Assembly: GCF_018362995.1 (NCBI RefSeq)
Contig: NZ_CP074372.1
Span: 3,720,001-3,784,000, forward strand
From: Chryseobacterium indologenes
GTDB taxonomy: Bacteria; Bacteroidota; Bacteroidia; Flavobacteriales; Weeksellaceae
DNA: 64,000 nucleotides
Direction of reading: 5' to 3'
In this document: positions 15,263 to 24,237 of the stretch, in pieces
Layout of the letters: each line of letters starts with the position of its first letter
Numbering within the stretch: position 1 is the first letter of the stretch
Notes under the pieces: model-generated
Told to the model about the DNA's origin: nothing
The model's database searches: none
The model's input: only the letters and a program-made list of their open reading frames with translations
Translations under genes and position numbers: made by a program

Positions 15263-18200
15263 ATGCAATTAAAATCCATCAACGAAAAGTTTCTTCCAGA
15301 TCTGATGCAGAAAGAGTTCGGGAAAGAAATTTTCACCCGGTTAGAAAACAACCAGCATATTGCCGTAAAGGGAAGTGCAGGATCTTCGGTTTCTATTTTT
15401 GTGGCTGAGCTTTTTTTAGTTCAAAAGAAAAATATTCTTTATCTGGTAGATGATAAAGAGGATGCACTGTATGCCAATACTGAGATGGAAGATCTTCTAG
15501 GTAAAGATAAGGTGCTGTATTTTCCGGCCACTCACCTTGAGCCTTATCAGGTAGAAAAAACACAAAATGCCAATCTGGTTTTAAGAACTGAAGTTTTAAA
15601 TAAAATTAATTCCGGAAGATCTCCGAAAGTTATTGTGGCCTATGCCGGAGCTTTATCTGAAAAAGTACTGAAAAAAGAAGATTTTAAAGCAATCTCTCAT
15701 CATATAAAAGTAGGGGATCAGCTGGACTTTGATTTTGTAGATGAGCTGCTCACGCATTATCATTTTCAGCAGGCAGATTTTGTTTCGGAACCGGGAGAGT
15801 TTTCTGTAAGAGGGGGGATTGTAGATGTTTTTTCTTATTCATACGAAAAGCCATACAGGATTACATTCTTCGGTAATGAAGTGGAAAGCATTAAAACTTT
15901 TGATATCGAAACCCAGCTTTCTGTAGATAAGGTAAAGGATTTTCAATTGGTTTCCAACATGAATTTCTCTGTTACAGGAAGCAGGGTGTCATTGCTGCAG
16001 CTATTGCCAGATGAAAGCTTTGTAGTTTCTAAAAATGGAATGATAGGAATACAGAAGATCAGAACATTCTATGAAAAGTCCCTGGAGAAGTATGATGCAT
16101 TAAGTAAAGATATTGCCCACAGAACTCCTCAGGAGCTTTTTATTTCTGATCAGGAGTTTTTATTCGATTATAAAAAATTCAAAACAATTGATTTTGGCGG
16201 GTCAGTGATCGAAGGATTGAAAGAAATTACTGAGATTAAGATGGAGCAGCTTCCTCAGCCTTCTTTTCATAAAAACTTTGAACTGCTGATTGAAGATATT
16301 GAAGAAAAACAGAACAGCGGATTTGATACCTGGATTTCCTTTTCAACAGAAAAGCAGAAAGAAAGACTGGAGTCTATTTTTGAAGAGCTGGAACATGAAC
16401 TTCCTTTTAAAAGCTTTAAATCTGAGCTGCATGAGGGATTTGTAGACAACGGCCACAAGCTTCTTGTTTATACGGACCACCAGATCTTTGACCGTTATCA
16501 GAGATATAAGGCGAAGAATACTTTTGCGAAATCAGAACAGCTTACATTGAAAGATCTGATGTCTCTGAAAATAGGGGATTATATTGCCCATATCGATCAC
16601 GGGATCGGAAAATTTATGGGACTGGTCAAAGTAAATAATGACGGTAAGATTCAGGAATGTTTCAAACTGACTTATAAAAACGGAGACTTATTATATGTAA
16701 GTATTCACTCCCTGCATAAGATTTCGAAATACAACGGACCGGAGGGAAAAGAGATTGTTTTGAGCAAACTTGGTTCTCCTACCTGGAAATCCCTGAAACA
16801 AAAAACAAAAGCGAAGGTAAAACAAATTGCTTTTGACCTTATTCAATTATACGCACAGCGAAAAACGGCAAAAGGTTTTGCTTATACCCCGGATTCTTAT
16901 CTGCAGAATGAACTGGAAGCCAGCTTTATTTACGAAGATACTCCGGATCAGGAAAAAGCAACAGTGGATGTAAAGAAAGATATGGAAGCTGATACCGTTA
17001 TGGACAGGCTAGTTTGTGGTGATGTAGGTTTCGGTAAAACGGAAGTTGCCATCCGTGCGGCATTTAAAGCGGCGACAGACGGTAAGCAGGTTGCTATATT
17101 GGTCCCAACAACCATTCTTGCTTTTCAGCATTACAGAAGTTTTAAAGAAAGGCTGAAAGATTTTCCTGTAAATGTAGACTATGTGAACAGATTCAGAACT
17201 GCCAAGCAGAAATCGGAAACCTTAGATGCTTTAAAGAATGGAAAAGTAGATATTATTATCGGAACACATCAGCTGGTAAGTAGTTCTGTGAAGTTTAAAG
17301 ATCTGGGTCTGTTGATTATTGATGAAGAGCATAAGTTTGGGGTTTCAGTAAAGGATAAGTTGAAAACACTTAAAAATAATGTGGATACACTTACGCTGAC
17401 AGCGACTCCTATTCCAAGGACCTTGCAGTTTTCATTAATGGCAGCAAGGGATTTATCTGTTATCAAAACACCACCACCTAACAGACAGCCTGTAGATACA
17501 CAATTGATAGGATTTAATGAAGAGATTCTCCGTGATGCCGTTTCTTATGAGCTTCAGAGGGATGGACAGGTTTATTTCATTAATAACAGGATTGAAAACC
17601 TGAAAGATATTGCAGGACTTATTCGGAGATTGGTTCCGGATGCAAGAGTGATTACAGGACATGGGCAGATGGAAGGCAAGCAGCTGGAGAAGAATGTTCT
17701 GGACTTTATGGAAGGAAAATATGATGTTCTTGTATCCACGACTATTGTAGAAAGTGGGGTGGATGTCCCGAATGCCAATACTATTTTCATCAATGATGCA
17801 CAGAGGTTTGGGATGGCAGATCTGCATCAGATGAGAGGAAGGGTAGGACGTAGTAACAGAAAAGCGTTCTGTTATCTGATTACGCCGCCATATGATATGA
17901 TGACTTCCGATGCCAGAAAACGTCTTGAAGCCATTGAACAGTTTTCGGACCTGGGAAGTGGTTTCCAGATTGCAATGAAAGACCTTGAAATCCGTGGTGC
18001 CGGTGACCTGTTGGGTGCTGAACAAAGTGGATTCATCAATGAAATGGGGTTTGAAACTTATCAGAAACTAATGCAGGAAGCGCTGGAAGAGCTGAAAGAT
18101 GATGCCGACTTTGAAAGTCTGTTTGAAAACGAGGAAGACAGACAAAAGCTTTTCAAATCTGTGAAAGATGTCAATATCGATACTGATCTGGAGCTGATGT

Positions 18201-18631
18201 TACCTGATTTCTATATTTCCAATACTGAGGAACGATTGATGCTGTACCAGAAAATTGCAGAAATTAATAATGAATCGGATCTTCATCAGTTTGAACTTGA
18301 ACTGATTGACCGTTTCGGAGCATTGCCGAAAGAAGCTGTCAATCTGTTGAAAAGTGTTTCTCTGAAATGGCTTGCTGCAGATATAGGTTTTGAGAAGATT
18401 GTTATGAAAAATGGAGTGTTCTTAGGATACTTCCCAGGAAATCCTCAGGATAAATTCTACCAGACGGATAGATTCAGGCATATTATTAATTACTTAACCC
18501 GAAATCCGGCTGAAGCACAGCTTAAAGAGAAGTCAGGAAAAGAAGGTAATCAACTGATGATGAGGAAGGAAAGAGTGAAAAACGTAGATGAGGTTAATAT
18601 GCTGCTAAAAGCTATTATTGAGCATAATTAA
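15263..18631 (+). CDS. mfd: Transcription-repair coupling factor Mfd
   Basis: Removes RNA polymerase stalled at DNA lesions and recruits the UvrABC excision machinery. 1122 residues from ATG 15263, typical length. Order: N-terminal UvrB-like domains (about 1-400), the RNA-polymerase interaction domain (D-Y-I-A-H-I-D-H-G-I-G-K-F near 450), then the superfamily 2 translocase with Walker A G-D-V-G-F-G-K-T-E-V-A, the D-E-E-H box (I-I-D-E-E-H-K-F-G-V), T-A-T-P-I-P-R-T-L, and the RecG-like motif with G-R-V-G-R-S, ending in the TRCF C-terminal domain. The translation from the earlier TTG is rejected because that codon lies inside the promoter element. It is a single gene with a strong terminator. 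Confidence 0.97.
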   Translation: MQLKSINEKFLPDLMQKEFGKEIFTRLENNQHIAVKGSAGSSVSIFVAELFLVQKKNILYLVDDKEDALYANTEMEDLLGKDKVLYFPATHLEPYQVEKTQNANLVLRTEVLNKINSGRSPKVIVAYAGALSEKVLKKEDFKAISHHIKVGDQLDFDFVDELLTHYHFQQADFVSEPGEFSVRGGIVDVFSYSYEKPYRITFFGNEVESIKTFDIETQLSVDKVKDFQLVSNMNFSVTGSRVSLLQLLPDESFVVSKNGMIGIQKIRTFYEKSLEKYDALSKDIAHRTPQELFISDQEFLFDYKKFKTIDFGGSVIEGLKEITEIKMEQLPQPSFHKNFELLIEDIEEKQNSGFDTWISFSTEKQKERLESIFEELEHELPFKSFKSELHEGFVDNGHKLLVYTDHQIFDRYQRYKAKNTFAKSEQLTLKDLMSLKIGDYIAHIDHGIGKFMGLVKVNNDGKIQECFKLTYKNGDLLYVSIHSLHKISKYNGPEGKEIVLSKLGSPTWKSLKQKTKAKVKQIAFDLIQLYAQRKTAKGFAYTPDSYLQNELEASFIYEDTPDQEKATVDVKKDMEADTVMDRLVCGDVGFGKTEVAIRAAFKAATDGKQVAILVPTTILAFQHYRSFKERLKDFPVNVDYVNRFRTAKQKSETLDALKNGKVDIIIGTHQLVSSSVKFKDLGLLIIDEEHKFGVSVKDKLKTLKNNVDTLTLTATPIPRTLQFSLMAARDLSVIKTPPPNRQPVDTQLIGFNEEILRDAVSYELQRDGQVYFINNRIENLKDIAGLIRRLVPDARVITGHGQMEGKQLEKNVLDFMEGKYDVLVSTTIVESGVDVPNANTIFINDAQRFGMADLHQMRGRVGRSNRKAFCYLITPPYDMMTSDARKRLEAIEQFSDLGSGFQIAMKDLEIRGAGDLLGAEQSGFINEMGFETYQKLMQEALEELKDDADFESLFENEEDRQKLFKSVKDVNIDTDLELMLPDFYISNTEERLMLYQKIAEINNESDLHQFELELIDRFGALPKEAVNLLKSVSLKWLAADIGFEKIVMKNGVFLGYFPGNPQDKFYQTDRFRHIINYLTRNPAEAQLKEKSGKEGNQLMMRKERVKNVDEVNMLLKAIIEHN

Positions 18632-18674
18632 ATTATAGGTTTTGTTTGTTGTAAACAAATTTGTAAAAGATGTG

Positions 18675-18713
18675 AAAAGCGTATAAAAATCTTAAATTTT
18701 TATACGCTTTTTT
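18675..18713 (+). terminator. Rho-independent terminator of mfd
   Basis: A perfect 16-base stem (18675-18690 with 18696-18711) and a 5-base loop CTTAA, followed by further T residues. The gap from here to 19004 holds nothing else apart from the promoter element at 18985. Confidence 0.88.
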
Positions 18714-18984
18714 GTGATTGTTATCATGTTTTTATTGGCTAATATTCCTTTAAAAGGGAATTAAGGCCGTTTTAAGCCCGTTAAAATCACTTTCCTATGA
18801 TTAAAAAAATCCTGTAGATCCCCGTACAGTAAGGGTTTGAGACATTAATTAATTTTTTTTAAACATAAAAAGTGGAGTTATGTAGAAATAATTCTACTTT
18901 TATGTGTGATTAATTCTATGTTGTAATCTGTTTATTTCTATAGGTTTATGGATATATAACTGGAATTTTTAGGGCTTCATTGCG

Positions 18985-18992
18985 TACCTTTG
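18985..18992 (+). promoter_or_regulatory. -7 promoter element of the three-gene exported-protein operon
   Basis: TACCTTTG, 11 bases before the ATG at 19004. An in-frame TTG at 18980 precedes it and would place the element inside the coding region, so the ATG is chosen. Confidence 0.65.
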
Positions 18993-19003
18993 CAGTCCTT
19001 ATT

Positions 19004-19825
19004 ATGAAAAAAATTATATATTGCTGCGCGGCTGGATTTCTTTCTCTCTGCGCTAACGCACAGGTGGGAATAGGTACTGCAAAACCTAAATCTGTTCTTG
19101 ACGTGAATGGAAAAACCACCTTAAGAAAAGAACTTAGAGTAGGCGGAACTTCAACTCAGGCTGGAAATGCCGGGTTAAACGGCCAGGTTTTGGTTTCTCA
19201 GGGTGAGGGTTTACCTCCCGTGTGGAAGTCTTTGAACATTTCCTTTATGGAAGAGGGACAGTATAAGTTGATCAACTCTTATCTGTCGTCAGATCAAGCA
19301 GGTATTATATCACTTACTGATGGTACTGCAGGTGATGGTGTCTACAAAAACAATGTTGGAGACAATATTACTGATGCTACCAAAGGAATATGGAAAAAAA
19401 TTGATGGGCTAAAGAATGACTTCACCATCAAAAATGGTAAGAACAGACTTACCTATCAGTTCCAGACAGGGATCGAAATCAAAGCACCTACCTCTACAAC
19501 AATAGAAAGTGTAAGATTTGCCTGCGGTGTTTTCAGAAACGGAACTCTGGTAGCGGTACGCCCGGATAGAATTGCCTCTAACAATAACAGCGGGAAAAAT
19601 GGTCTTCAGGACTATATCTTTACCCTTAATTATACTGAACAAAATGTTCCTGTTGGAGCTCATACGATTGAGATTGCATGCAGAAAGATTGATACTTCAA
19701 ATTCTACTTCACAATTTGCTATCGGACGTAATGTACAGGCTTCAAACGGAGCTTCCAGTGCATTCACTTTGGAATCTACTATGAAAATGGACGTTATTGA
19801 ATACGTGAGCTATAAAACCAACTAA
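19004..19825 (+). CDS. Exported protein with N-terminal VGIGTxxPxxxLDVNG motif (copy 1)
   Basis: 273 residues from ATG 19004. The signal peptide ends C-A-N-A-Q, followed at once by V-G-I-G-T-A-K-P-K-S-V-L-D-V-N-G, a motif that in Bacteroidetes surface proteins marks the start of fibre-like beta repeats. Then come L-V-S-Q-G-E-G and a globular C-terminal half with F-A-C-G-V-F and I-E-I-A-C, in which the two cysteines could form a disulfide. No T9SS sorting domain is present, so the protein may stay in the periplasm or use another route. It is the first of three paralogues in one operon; its stop overlaps the next ATG by one base. Function unknown. Confidence 0.8.
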   Translation: MKKIIYCCAAGFLSLCANAQVGIGTAKPKSVLDVNGKTTLRKELRVGGTSTQAGNAGLNGQVLVSQGEGLPPVWKSLNISFMEEGQYKLINSYLSSDQAGIISLTDGTAGDGVYKNNVGDNITDATKGIWKKIDGLKNDFTIKNGKNRLTYQFQTGIEIKAPTSTTIESVRFACGVFRNGTLVAVRPDRIASNNNSGKNGLQDYIFTLNYTEQNVPVGAHTIEIACRKIDTSNSTSQFAIGRNVQASNGASSAFTLESTMKMDVIEYVSYKTN

Positions 19826-20646
19826 TGATGAAAAAACTATTATCAACACTGTTTCTGACCATAGGACTTTTGGCTTCAGCTCAGGTAGGTATAAAAACAG
19901 ATACTCCTAAAGCCACTCTTGATGTAAACGGAGATGTAAACCTAAGAAATAAAATCGCGGTTCTTAACACAACCGATAACTCAATATCTCAGGGGAATAA
20001 CGATCAATTGCTTGTGTCCCAGGGAGAAGGTTTTGCCCCGATCTGGAAATCACTTCGTATTCCTGAATATGAACCTAATAAATTTTACCTGATTTATAAC
20101 AACTCTTTTTCAGATAAAGTAGGGGTTTCATTTTCTTCTTCTGAAGATTCATCGGTAGGATTGGCTTCCAGAGGGGGAACTTTTACCAAAGGAAAAGACA
20201 TCAGCACTCTTACTAATTTTAAAAAAATAAACAATCTTTCACAGGTGATCAGTGTATTCAGTACTCAAAGTAAAGCGTACTTCCAGTTTGAAACGGTTGT
20301 GCAGGCGGACTTCGGAGCGGCTGGATCTACAGATACCTCAATAGATTATGCCTGTGGAATTTTTGTAGACAATAAGCTTGTGAATCTGAGACAGAGAAAC
20401 TTAAAGGCAATCAGCAGTACATATCCTTTCCTTACCCATACTCAGATTGGTATTGTAGATAATCTTGCGAAAGGAAATCACACCGTAGATGTTGCCTGTA
20501 CAAGATTGGGTTCTTATGGAACGTCCGGCAATACCCTTACGATAGGAACGAATGTATATACCAATATTAATGGCTTTATTTCACAATCATCTCTTAAAGT
20601 AGATGTATATGAAGTTCCAGAAGTGTTTAACACCATTATAAACTAA
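19825..20646 (+). CDS. Exported protein with VGIKTDTPxATLDVNG motif (copy 2)
   Basis: 273 residues, paralogue of the upstream gene. Signal peptide ending A-S-A-Q, then V-G-I-K-T-D-T-P-K-A-T-L-D-V-N-G, L-L-V-S-Q-G-E-G-F-A-P-I-W-K-S-L (nearly the same as in copy 1), and a C-terminal half with Y-A-C-G-I-F-V-D-N-K-L and V-D-V-A-C. Translation is coupled: the ATG shares one base with the previous stop, and a second ATG follows immediately (19828). Same caveats on location and function. Confidence 0.8.
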   Translation: MMKKLLSTLFLTIGLLASAQVGIKTDTPKATLDVNGDVNLRNKIAVLNTTDNSISQGNNDQLLVSQGEGFAPIWKSLRIPEYEPNKFYLIYNNSFSDKVGVSFSSSEDSSVGLASRGGTFTKGKDISTLTNFKKINNLSQVISVFSTQSKAYFQFETVVQADFGAAGSTDTSIDYACGIFVDNKLVNLRQRNLKAISSTYPFLTHTQIGIVDNLAKGNHTVDVACTRLGSYGTSGNTLTIGTNVYTNINGFISQSSLKVDVYEVPEVFNTIIN

Positions 20647-20655
20647 AAGCGGATT

Positions 20656-21393
20656 ATGAAAAAAATATTATTTGTAACGTCACTTCTGTTCACTGTTGCA
20701 GCTACTGCCCAAGTGGGTATTAATACTCCTAGTCCGACTAACATGCTGGATGTAAACGGAGATCTGAATGTTGGAAAAGAATTAAGAACAGGAGGTACAG
20801 ATGTACTGAGAGGATCTGCCGGAACAGCAGGTGATATATTTCACAATAATGCAGACCTGGCTACCAATGACTGGAAAGCGATAAAAATTGCAGATGGACA
20901 GGGAAGTATGTCTGTTTTTTCAATCAATACGGTTGCTGATAAAACAGGAGTTACTTTTGTAGCGCCAAATGGGGCTACTACTCCTTATAACGACGGAGAT
21001 GCTTTAGCGGGGAACTGGACTGTGCTTCCGGGAACAGTGGATACATTTTCTGTAACCAATATGGTAAATAAAGCTACATTTTCCTTTCAGACTACGGTTC
21101 AAAAAACAGGAACAGGCTCAGCAAGTTTTGCCTGCGGCATTTTTATTAATGATAAACTTAGAGCAGTAAGAACAGATGTTTTATTAGGTGATAGTGGTGC
21201 ATATAAGATTTTTAATCTTAACGCTACGCTTACCAACCTTACTCCTCAAAACCAATATAGTGTGAAAGTGGCCTGTATCAAAAGAGCCCTCTCAGGAACA
21301 ACTCTGGGAATAGGAAGAGCTGTGGATGCTAACTTTCTTAATAGTGATATGTCACAATCTGTTTTGACAACATCTATATTGCAGCCTTATTAA
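20656..21393 (+). CDS. Exported protein with VGINTPSPTNMLDVNG motif (copy 3)
   Basis: 245 residues, third paralogue, nine bases after copy 2. Signal peptide ending A-T-A-Q, then V-G-I-N-T-P-S-P and L-D-V-N-G. It is shorter than the others because the L-V-S-Q-G-E-G segment is reduced, but it keeps F-A-C-G-I-F-I-N-D-K-L and V-K-V-A-C in the C-terminal half. A strong terminator follows at 21421. The shared C-terminal domain across three adjacent genes suggests subunits of one assembly. Confidence 0.8.
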   Translation: MKKILFVTSLLFTVAATAQVGINTPSPTNMLDVNGDLNVGKELRTGGTDVLRGSAGTAGDIFHNNADLATNDWKAIKIADGQGSMSVFSINTVADKTGVTFVAPNGATTPYNDGDALAGNWTVLPGTVDTFSVTNMVNKATFSFQTTVQKTGTGSASFACGIFINDKLRAVRTDVLLGDSGAYKIFNLNATLTNLTPQNQYSVKVACIKRALSGTTLGIGRAVDANFLNSDMSQSVLTTSILQPY

Positions 21394-21420
21394 TTTTTAT
21401 AATAATACAATAATTAGGAA

Positions 21421-21451
21421 TCTAAAAACGTTATGTTTTTAGATTTTTTTT
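21421..21451 (+). terminator. Rho-independent terminator of the three-gene operon
   Basis: Stem TCTAAAAAC / GTTTTTAGA (21421-21429, 21435-21443), 5-base loop, then T8. Confidence 0.9.
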
Positions 21452-21516
21452 GTTTATTAACTCTATTTCTTGTGAATTTGTCCATATAAATTGAAGTGTA
21501 TTATCGAAAATTGAAT

Positions 21517-21524
21517 TATATTTG
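21517..21524 (+). promoter_or_regulatory. -7 promoter element
   Basis: TATATTTG, 21 bases before the ATG at 21546. A TTG inside it (21522) is in frame with the lipoprotein gene and would give a false longer start. Confidence 0.65.
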
Positions 21525-21545
21525 GACAAGCTAAAAAAATTCTAT

Positions 21546-22418
21546 ATGGTAAAAAACTATTTTTTAAAAATGTTTGCCGGTATCGCTTTTCTTGGACTGC
21601 TGGCAGCATGTAATACTACCTCAGATCCCACAGAATCTATCCCGAATCCGGATGATGGGCCGCCGCCTAAAAAGGTTTTAGCAAAAGTGAGTGCTAATAA
21701 TATTTCTCAGGAAGAATATACTACAGCAGCAGTAACCGGAGATTTGCAGACTGCGGTCTCTAAAGATGAATCTGCTTCAGGTGCTTTTTATACAGGAACG
21801 GTAACGTATACCAACAAGGATATTACAAAAATTAAATATGTAAGTTCAGCATCATCCAGCCTGGTTTATGAATTTAATATTGTTCCTGATGCTACAGGTA
21901 AAAAGATTTACAATGCTACTTCTACTGCAACAGGCGCCACTCCATCAGCTTCTGTGATAAGTGACTATGCTTTTACTTATAATGCAACGACCAATAAACT
22001 TACTAAGATTCTTGAGAAGAGAAAAGAAGGCGGAATCAGTGCTTATAACAAATTTATAGATTATACTTTCGTGTATAACGGCGAAAATGTTATTCAGGTA
22101 GTTTGTTCCAAAGGACTATTGGATATCAATGGGAACCCGAATATGGGGACTGCAATAGTAAGCAAGTATAGCTTTCAGAACTATGATGCTCAGAAGAGCC
22201 CTTACTCTACACTTTCACCGGTTTATTTCATCACACGAAGTCTGATAAATCCGGCTCAGTTCTATAAGATTTCTCCGAATAATCCTACTTCAATGTATAT
22301 AGAACTGCCGCCACCTGCTTCTTCAGTGAATACAGCCCAGAGTTATTCTTATGATAACCAGGGGTACGTGGTTGTAGAGAAAAATCAGAATGTTGTTTTC
22401 ACCTATAAAAATTTATAG
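21546..22418 (+). CDS. Lipoprotein of unknown function (paralogue 1 of 2)
   Basis: 290 residues from ATG 21546. Type II signal peptide with lipobox L-L-A-A-C, cysteine at residue 22, and a proline-rich linker (P-N-P-D-D-G-P-P-P). The mature part has repeated beta-hairpin strands of the form Y-A-F-T-Y-N-A-T-T-N-K-L-T-K-I, V-Y-N-G-E-N-V, Y-S-Y-D-N-Q-G-Y, resembling the YD-type strand-turn repeats of bacterial cell-envelope proteins. It has its own promoter and shares its architecture with the next gene, including K-I-S-P-N-N-P, matching S-P-N-N-P in the neighbour. Role unknown. Confidence 0.78.
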   Translation: MVKNYFLKMFAGIAFLGLLAACNTTSDPTESIPNPDDGPPPKKVLAKVSANNISQEEYTTAAVTGDLQTAVSKDESASGAFYTGTVTYTNKDITKIKYVSSASSSLVYEFNIVPDATGKKIYNATSTATGATPSASVISDYAFTYNATTNKLTKILEKRKEGGISAYNKFIDYTFVYNGENVIQVVCSKGLLDINGNPNMGTAIVSKYSFQNYDAQKSPYSTLSPVYFITRSLINPAQFYKISPNNPTSMYIELPPPASSVNTAQSYSYDNQGYVVVEKNQNVVFTYKNL

Positions 22419-22483
22419 GAGAGAGATAATCATTAATCTTACCGGAATATAAAATAATCATATAATTTTTAGGTAAAAAAAAT

Positions 22484-22491
22484 TATATTTG
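22484..22491 (+). promoter_or_regulatory. -7 promoter element
   Basis: TATATTTG, 26 bases before the ATG of the second lipoprotein gene. Confidence 0.6.
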
Positions 22492-22517
22492 TCAAAAAAA
22501 TAATCAATTACAAGGAA

Positions 22518-23456
22518 ATGAAACAAATTTTCTATTTTATTTTACTCATCGCAGGATTTTCCTCAATACATTCCTGCAAGGACATGCTGGATGAGGATGG
22601 GAATCCATTATTGGATCTTAATAATACAGGGGGATTAAGCGGTCCCAGAGCATTATACAGAGAAATTACAGATAAAGATACTATCGCAGAATATCAGTAC
22701 AGCGGACTTTTAGTAACTAAAGTGCTTACAGACAGTGCTTCAGTTACTAATATCATGTACAGTGGAGATAAGATCAGCCAGATTAATTTCAATGGCTTTT
22801 TGGACCTTGACGGAAACGGAAAGCTGGATAAAGATAGTGTATCATACACTCAGTTATTCACTTACGCAAATAATAAGCTGCAGAAGATTTCTGAAAATCG
22901 TTCTATCTTTAGAAGACCTCCGCCTGTAATACCGGGAGATCCTCCGGGGCCACAGACATTATTGAGAAAAGAGAAAACATCTTATGAGACATTTTATAGT
23001 GTTTCTACAGGAAAGCTGGATTCTATCATTATGAAAAATGGTGCTGATGCTCCTGGAACACAATTTGTTTTTACCGATTATTCCAAGACAGCTTATACCT
23101 ATGTTGGAGATAATGTATCTAAAGTATTGAGATATTATGGTAAAATGGTTGGTACTACTGGTGATGTCTTTGGTGCTGTTACAGGAAAGTATAGCTATGA
23201 ATATTATGCATATGATGATCAGGTAAGCCCGTTCACATTATTGCCACACGTATACAAGATTTCAAGACTATTATCTACAGTAATCAATGATAAAGAAAGT
23301 CTTATTTTATCTCCAAACAATCCTAAGAGATGGTCGGTAACAGATCTTTCGCCGCCTATTCCAACTCCGATTGTGAAGAGTACCAATTACGTTTATGATC
23401 CTCAGACTTACATGACAAAAGGATATGGCGTTAATTATATCTACAAACCACAATAG
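22518..23456 (+). CDS. Lipoprotein of unknown function (paralogue 2 of 2)
   Basis: 312 residues. Type II signal peptide ending S-S-I-H-S-C with the cysteine at residue 20, followed by acidic residues (K-D-M-L-D-E-D). Strand-turn repeats (Y-S-G-D-K-I-S-Q-I, F-T-Y-A-N-N-K-L-Q-K-I, Y-V-G-D-N-V-S-K-V-L) parallel those of the previous gene, and both end in a Y-x-Y-D-x-Q-x-Y...Y-K segment. The two are diverged tandem duplicates. This copy has its own promoter element and a terminator at 23477. Confidence 0.78.
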   Translation: MKQIFYFILLIAGFSSIHSCKDMLDEDGNPLLDLNNTGGLSGPRALYREITDKDTIAEYQYSGLLVTKVLTDSASVTNIMYSGDKISQINFNGFLDLDGNGKLDKDSVSYTQLFTYANNKLQKISENRSIFRRPPPVIPGDPPGPQTLLRKEKTSYETFYSVSTGKLDSIIMKNGADAPGTQFVFTDYSKTAYTYVGDNVSKVLRYYGKMVGTTGDVFGAVTGKYSYEYYAYDDQVSPFTLLPHVYKISRLLSTVINDKESLILSPNNPKRWSVTDLSPPIPTPIVKSTNYVYDPQTYMTKGYGVNYIYKPQ

Positions 23457-23476
23457 AAGACTTTTTAACAATATTC

Positions 23477-23506
23477 AAACTCAATCTTTCATAAGGTTGA
23501 GTTTTT
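23477..23506 (+). terminator. Probable terminator
   Basis: Stem AAACTCAA / TTGAGTTT (23477-23484, 23497-23504) with a 12-base loop and a following T-rich tract. It is 20 bases after the second lipoprotein gene. Confidence 0.7.
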
Positions 23507-23519
23507 ATTTTTTATCCCT

Positions 23520-23527
23520 TAATTTTG
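23520..23527 (+). promoter_or_regulatory. -7 promoter element of pth
   Basis: TAATTTTG, 13 bases before the pth ATG. Confidence 0.6.
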
Positions 23528-23540
23528 CAAAAAATTTCTG

Positions 23541-24104
23541 ATGAAATATTTAATCGTTGGGCTTGGCAACAAAGGCTCAGAATATGAAAATACACGACAC
23601 AATATAGGCTTTAAAGTAGCTGAAAAAATAGCGGAAACTCTTGAAGTATCATTTAATACCTCCAATTTTGGCTGGCTGGCAGAGGGAAAACATAAAGGCA
23701 GAAAGGTTTTTGTTCTTAAACCGGATACTTACATGAATCTTTCCGGAAATGCAGTGAAATACTGGATACAGAAAGAAAATATTCCTTTGGAGAATGTCCT
23801 GATTGTTACGGATGATCTTGCTCTTCCTTTCGGAACCTTAAGATTAAAAGGGAAAGGGTCTGACGCAGGGCATAACGGACTTAAAAATATCAATGAAGTT
23901 TTGCAGACTCAAAACTATGCAAGACTGCGTTTCGGGATCTCTGCTGATTTTTCTGCCGGAAAACAGGTAGATTATGTTTTAGGAACCTGGAATGAGGAAG
24001 AAGCAGAAAAGCTTACGGAAAGAATTGAAACCTTTTCCAAAGCCAGTCTTTCTTTCGTTTTTGCAGGTTTGAATAATACAATGTCTACCTTTAACGGGAA
24101 ATAA
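23541..24104 (+). CDS. pth: Peptidyl-tRNA hydrolase
   Basis: Frees tRNA from peptidyl-tRNA that drops off the ribosome; cytosolic and essential in many bacteria. 187 residues, normal length. The opening [20 protein letters not shown] holds the catalytic histidine H20 and the substrate asparagine N10. [20 protein letters not shown] and [10 protein letters not shown] are the other family signatures, so all expected catalytic residues are present. Own promoter; converges with the gene at 24238-24759 across a hairpin. Confidence 0.97.
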   Translation: MKYLIVGLGNKGSEYENTRHNIGFKVAEKIAETLEVSFNTSNFGWLAEGKHKGRKVFVLKPDTYMNLSGNAVKYWIQKENIPLENVLIVTDDLALPFGTLRLKGKGSDAGHNGLKNINEVLQTQNYARLRFGISADFSAGKQVDYVLGTWNEEEAEKLTERIETFSKASLSFVFAGLNNTMSTFNGK

Positions 24105-24166
24105 TTTCATTATGGATATTGTTAATGAGATGAAAAATAGTTTTAAAAAGAAATTTATATAAAAAA

Positions 24167-24192
24167 ATGACTACCCCGTTTGAGGTAGTCAT
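24167..24192. terminator. Hairpin between convergent genes
   Basis: Nine-base stem ATGACTACC / GGTAGTCAT, loop CCGTTTGA, with A7 before it and a T-rich stretch after. It can serve pth on the plus strand and the convergent gene at 24238-24759 on the minus strand. Confidence 0.75.
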
Positions 24193-24237
24193 ATTATTGT
24201 TTTCGAGAATAATCTCCATTCTTAAGATCAGTTTAAT

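Noticed and set aside
17453..18025. A 190-codon minus-strand reading frame
   Set aside because: Antisense to the mfd translocase domain; composition follows the codon pattern of mfd.
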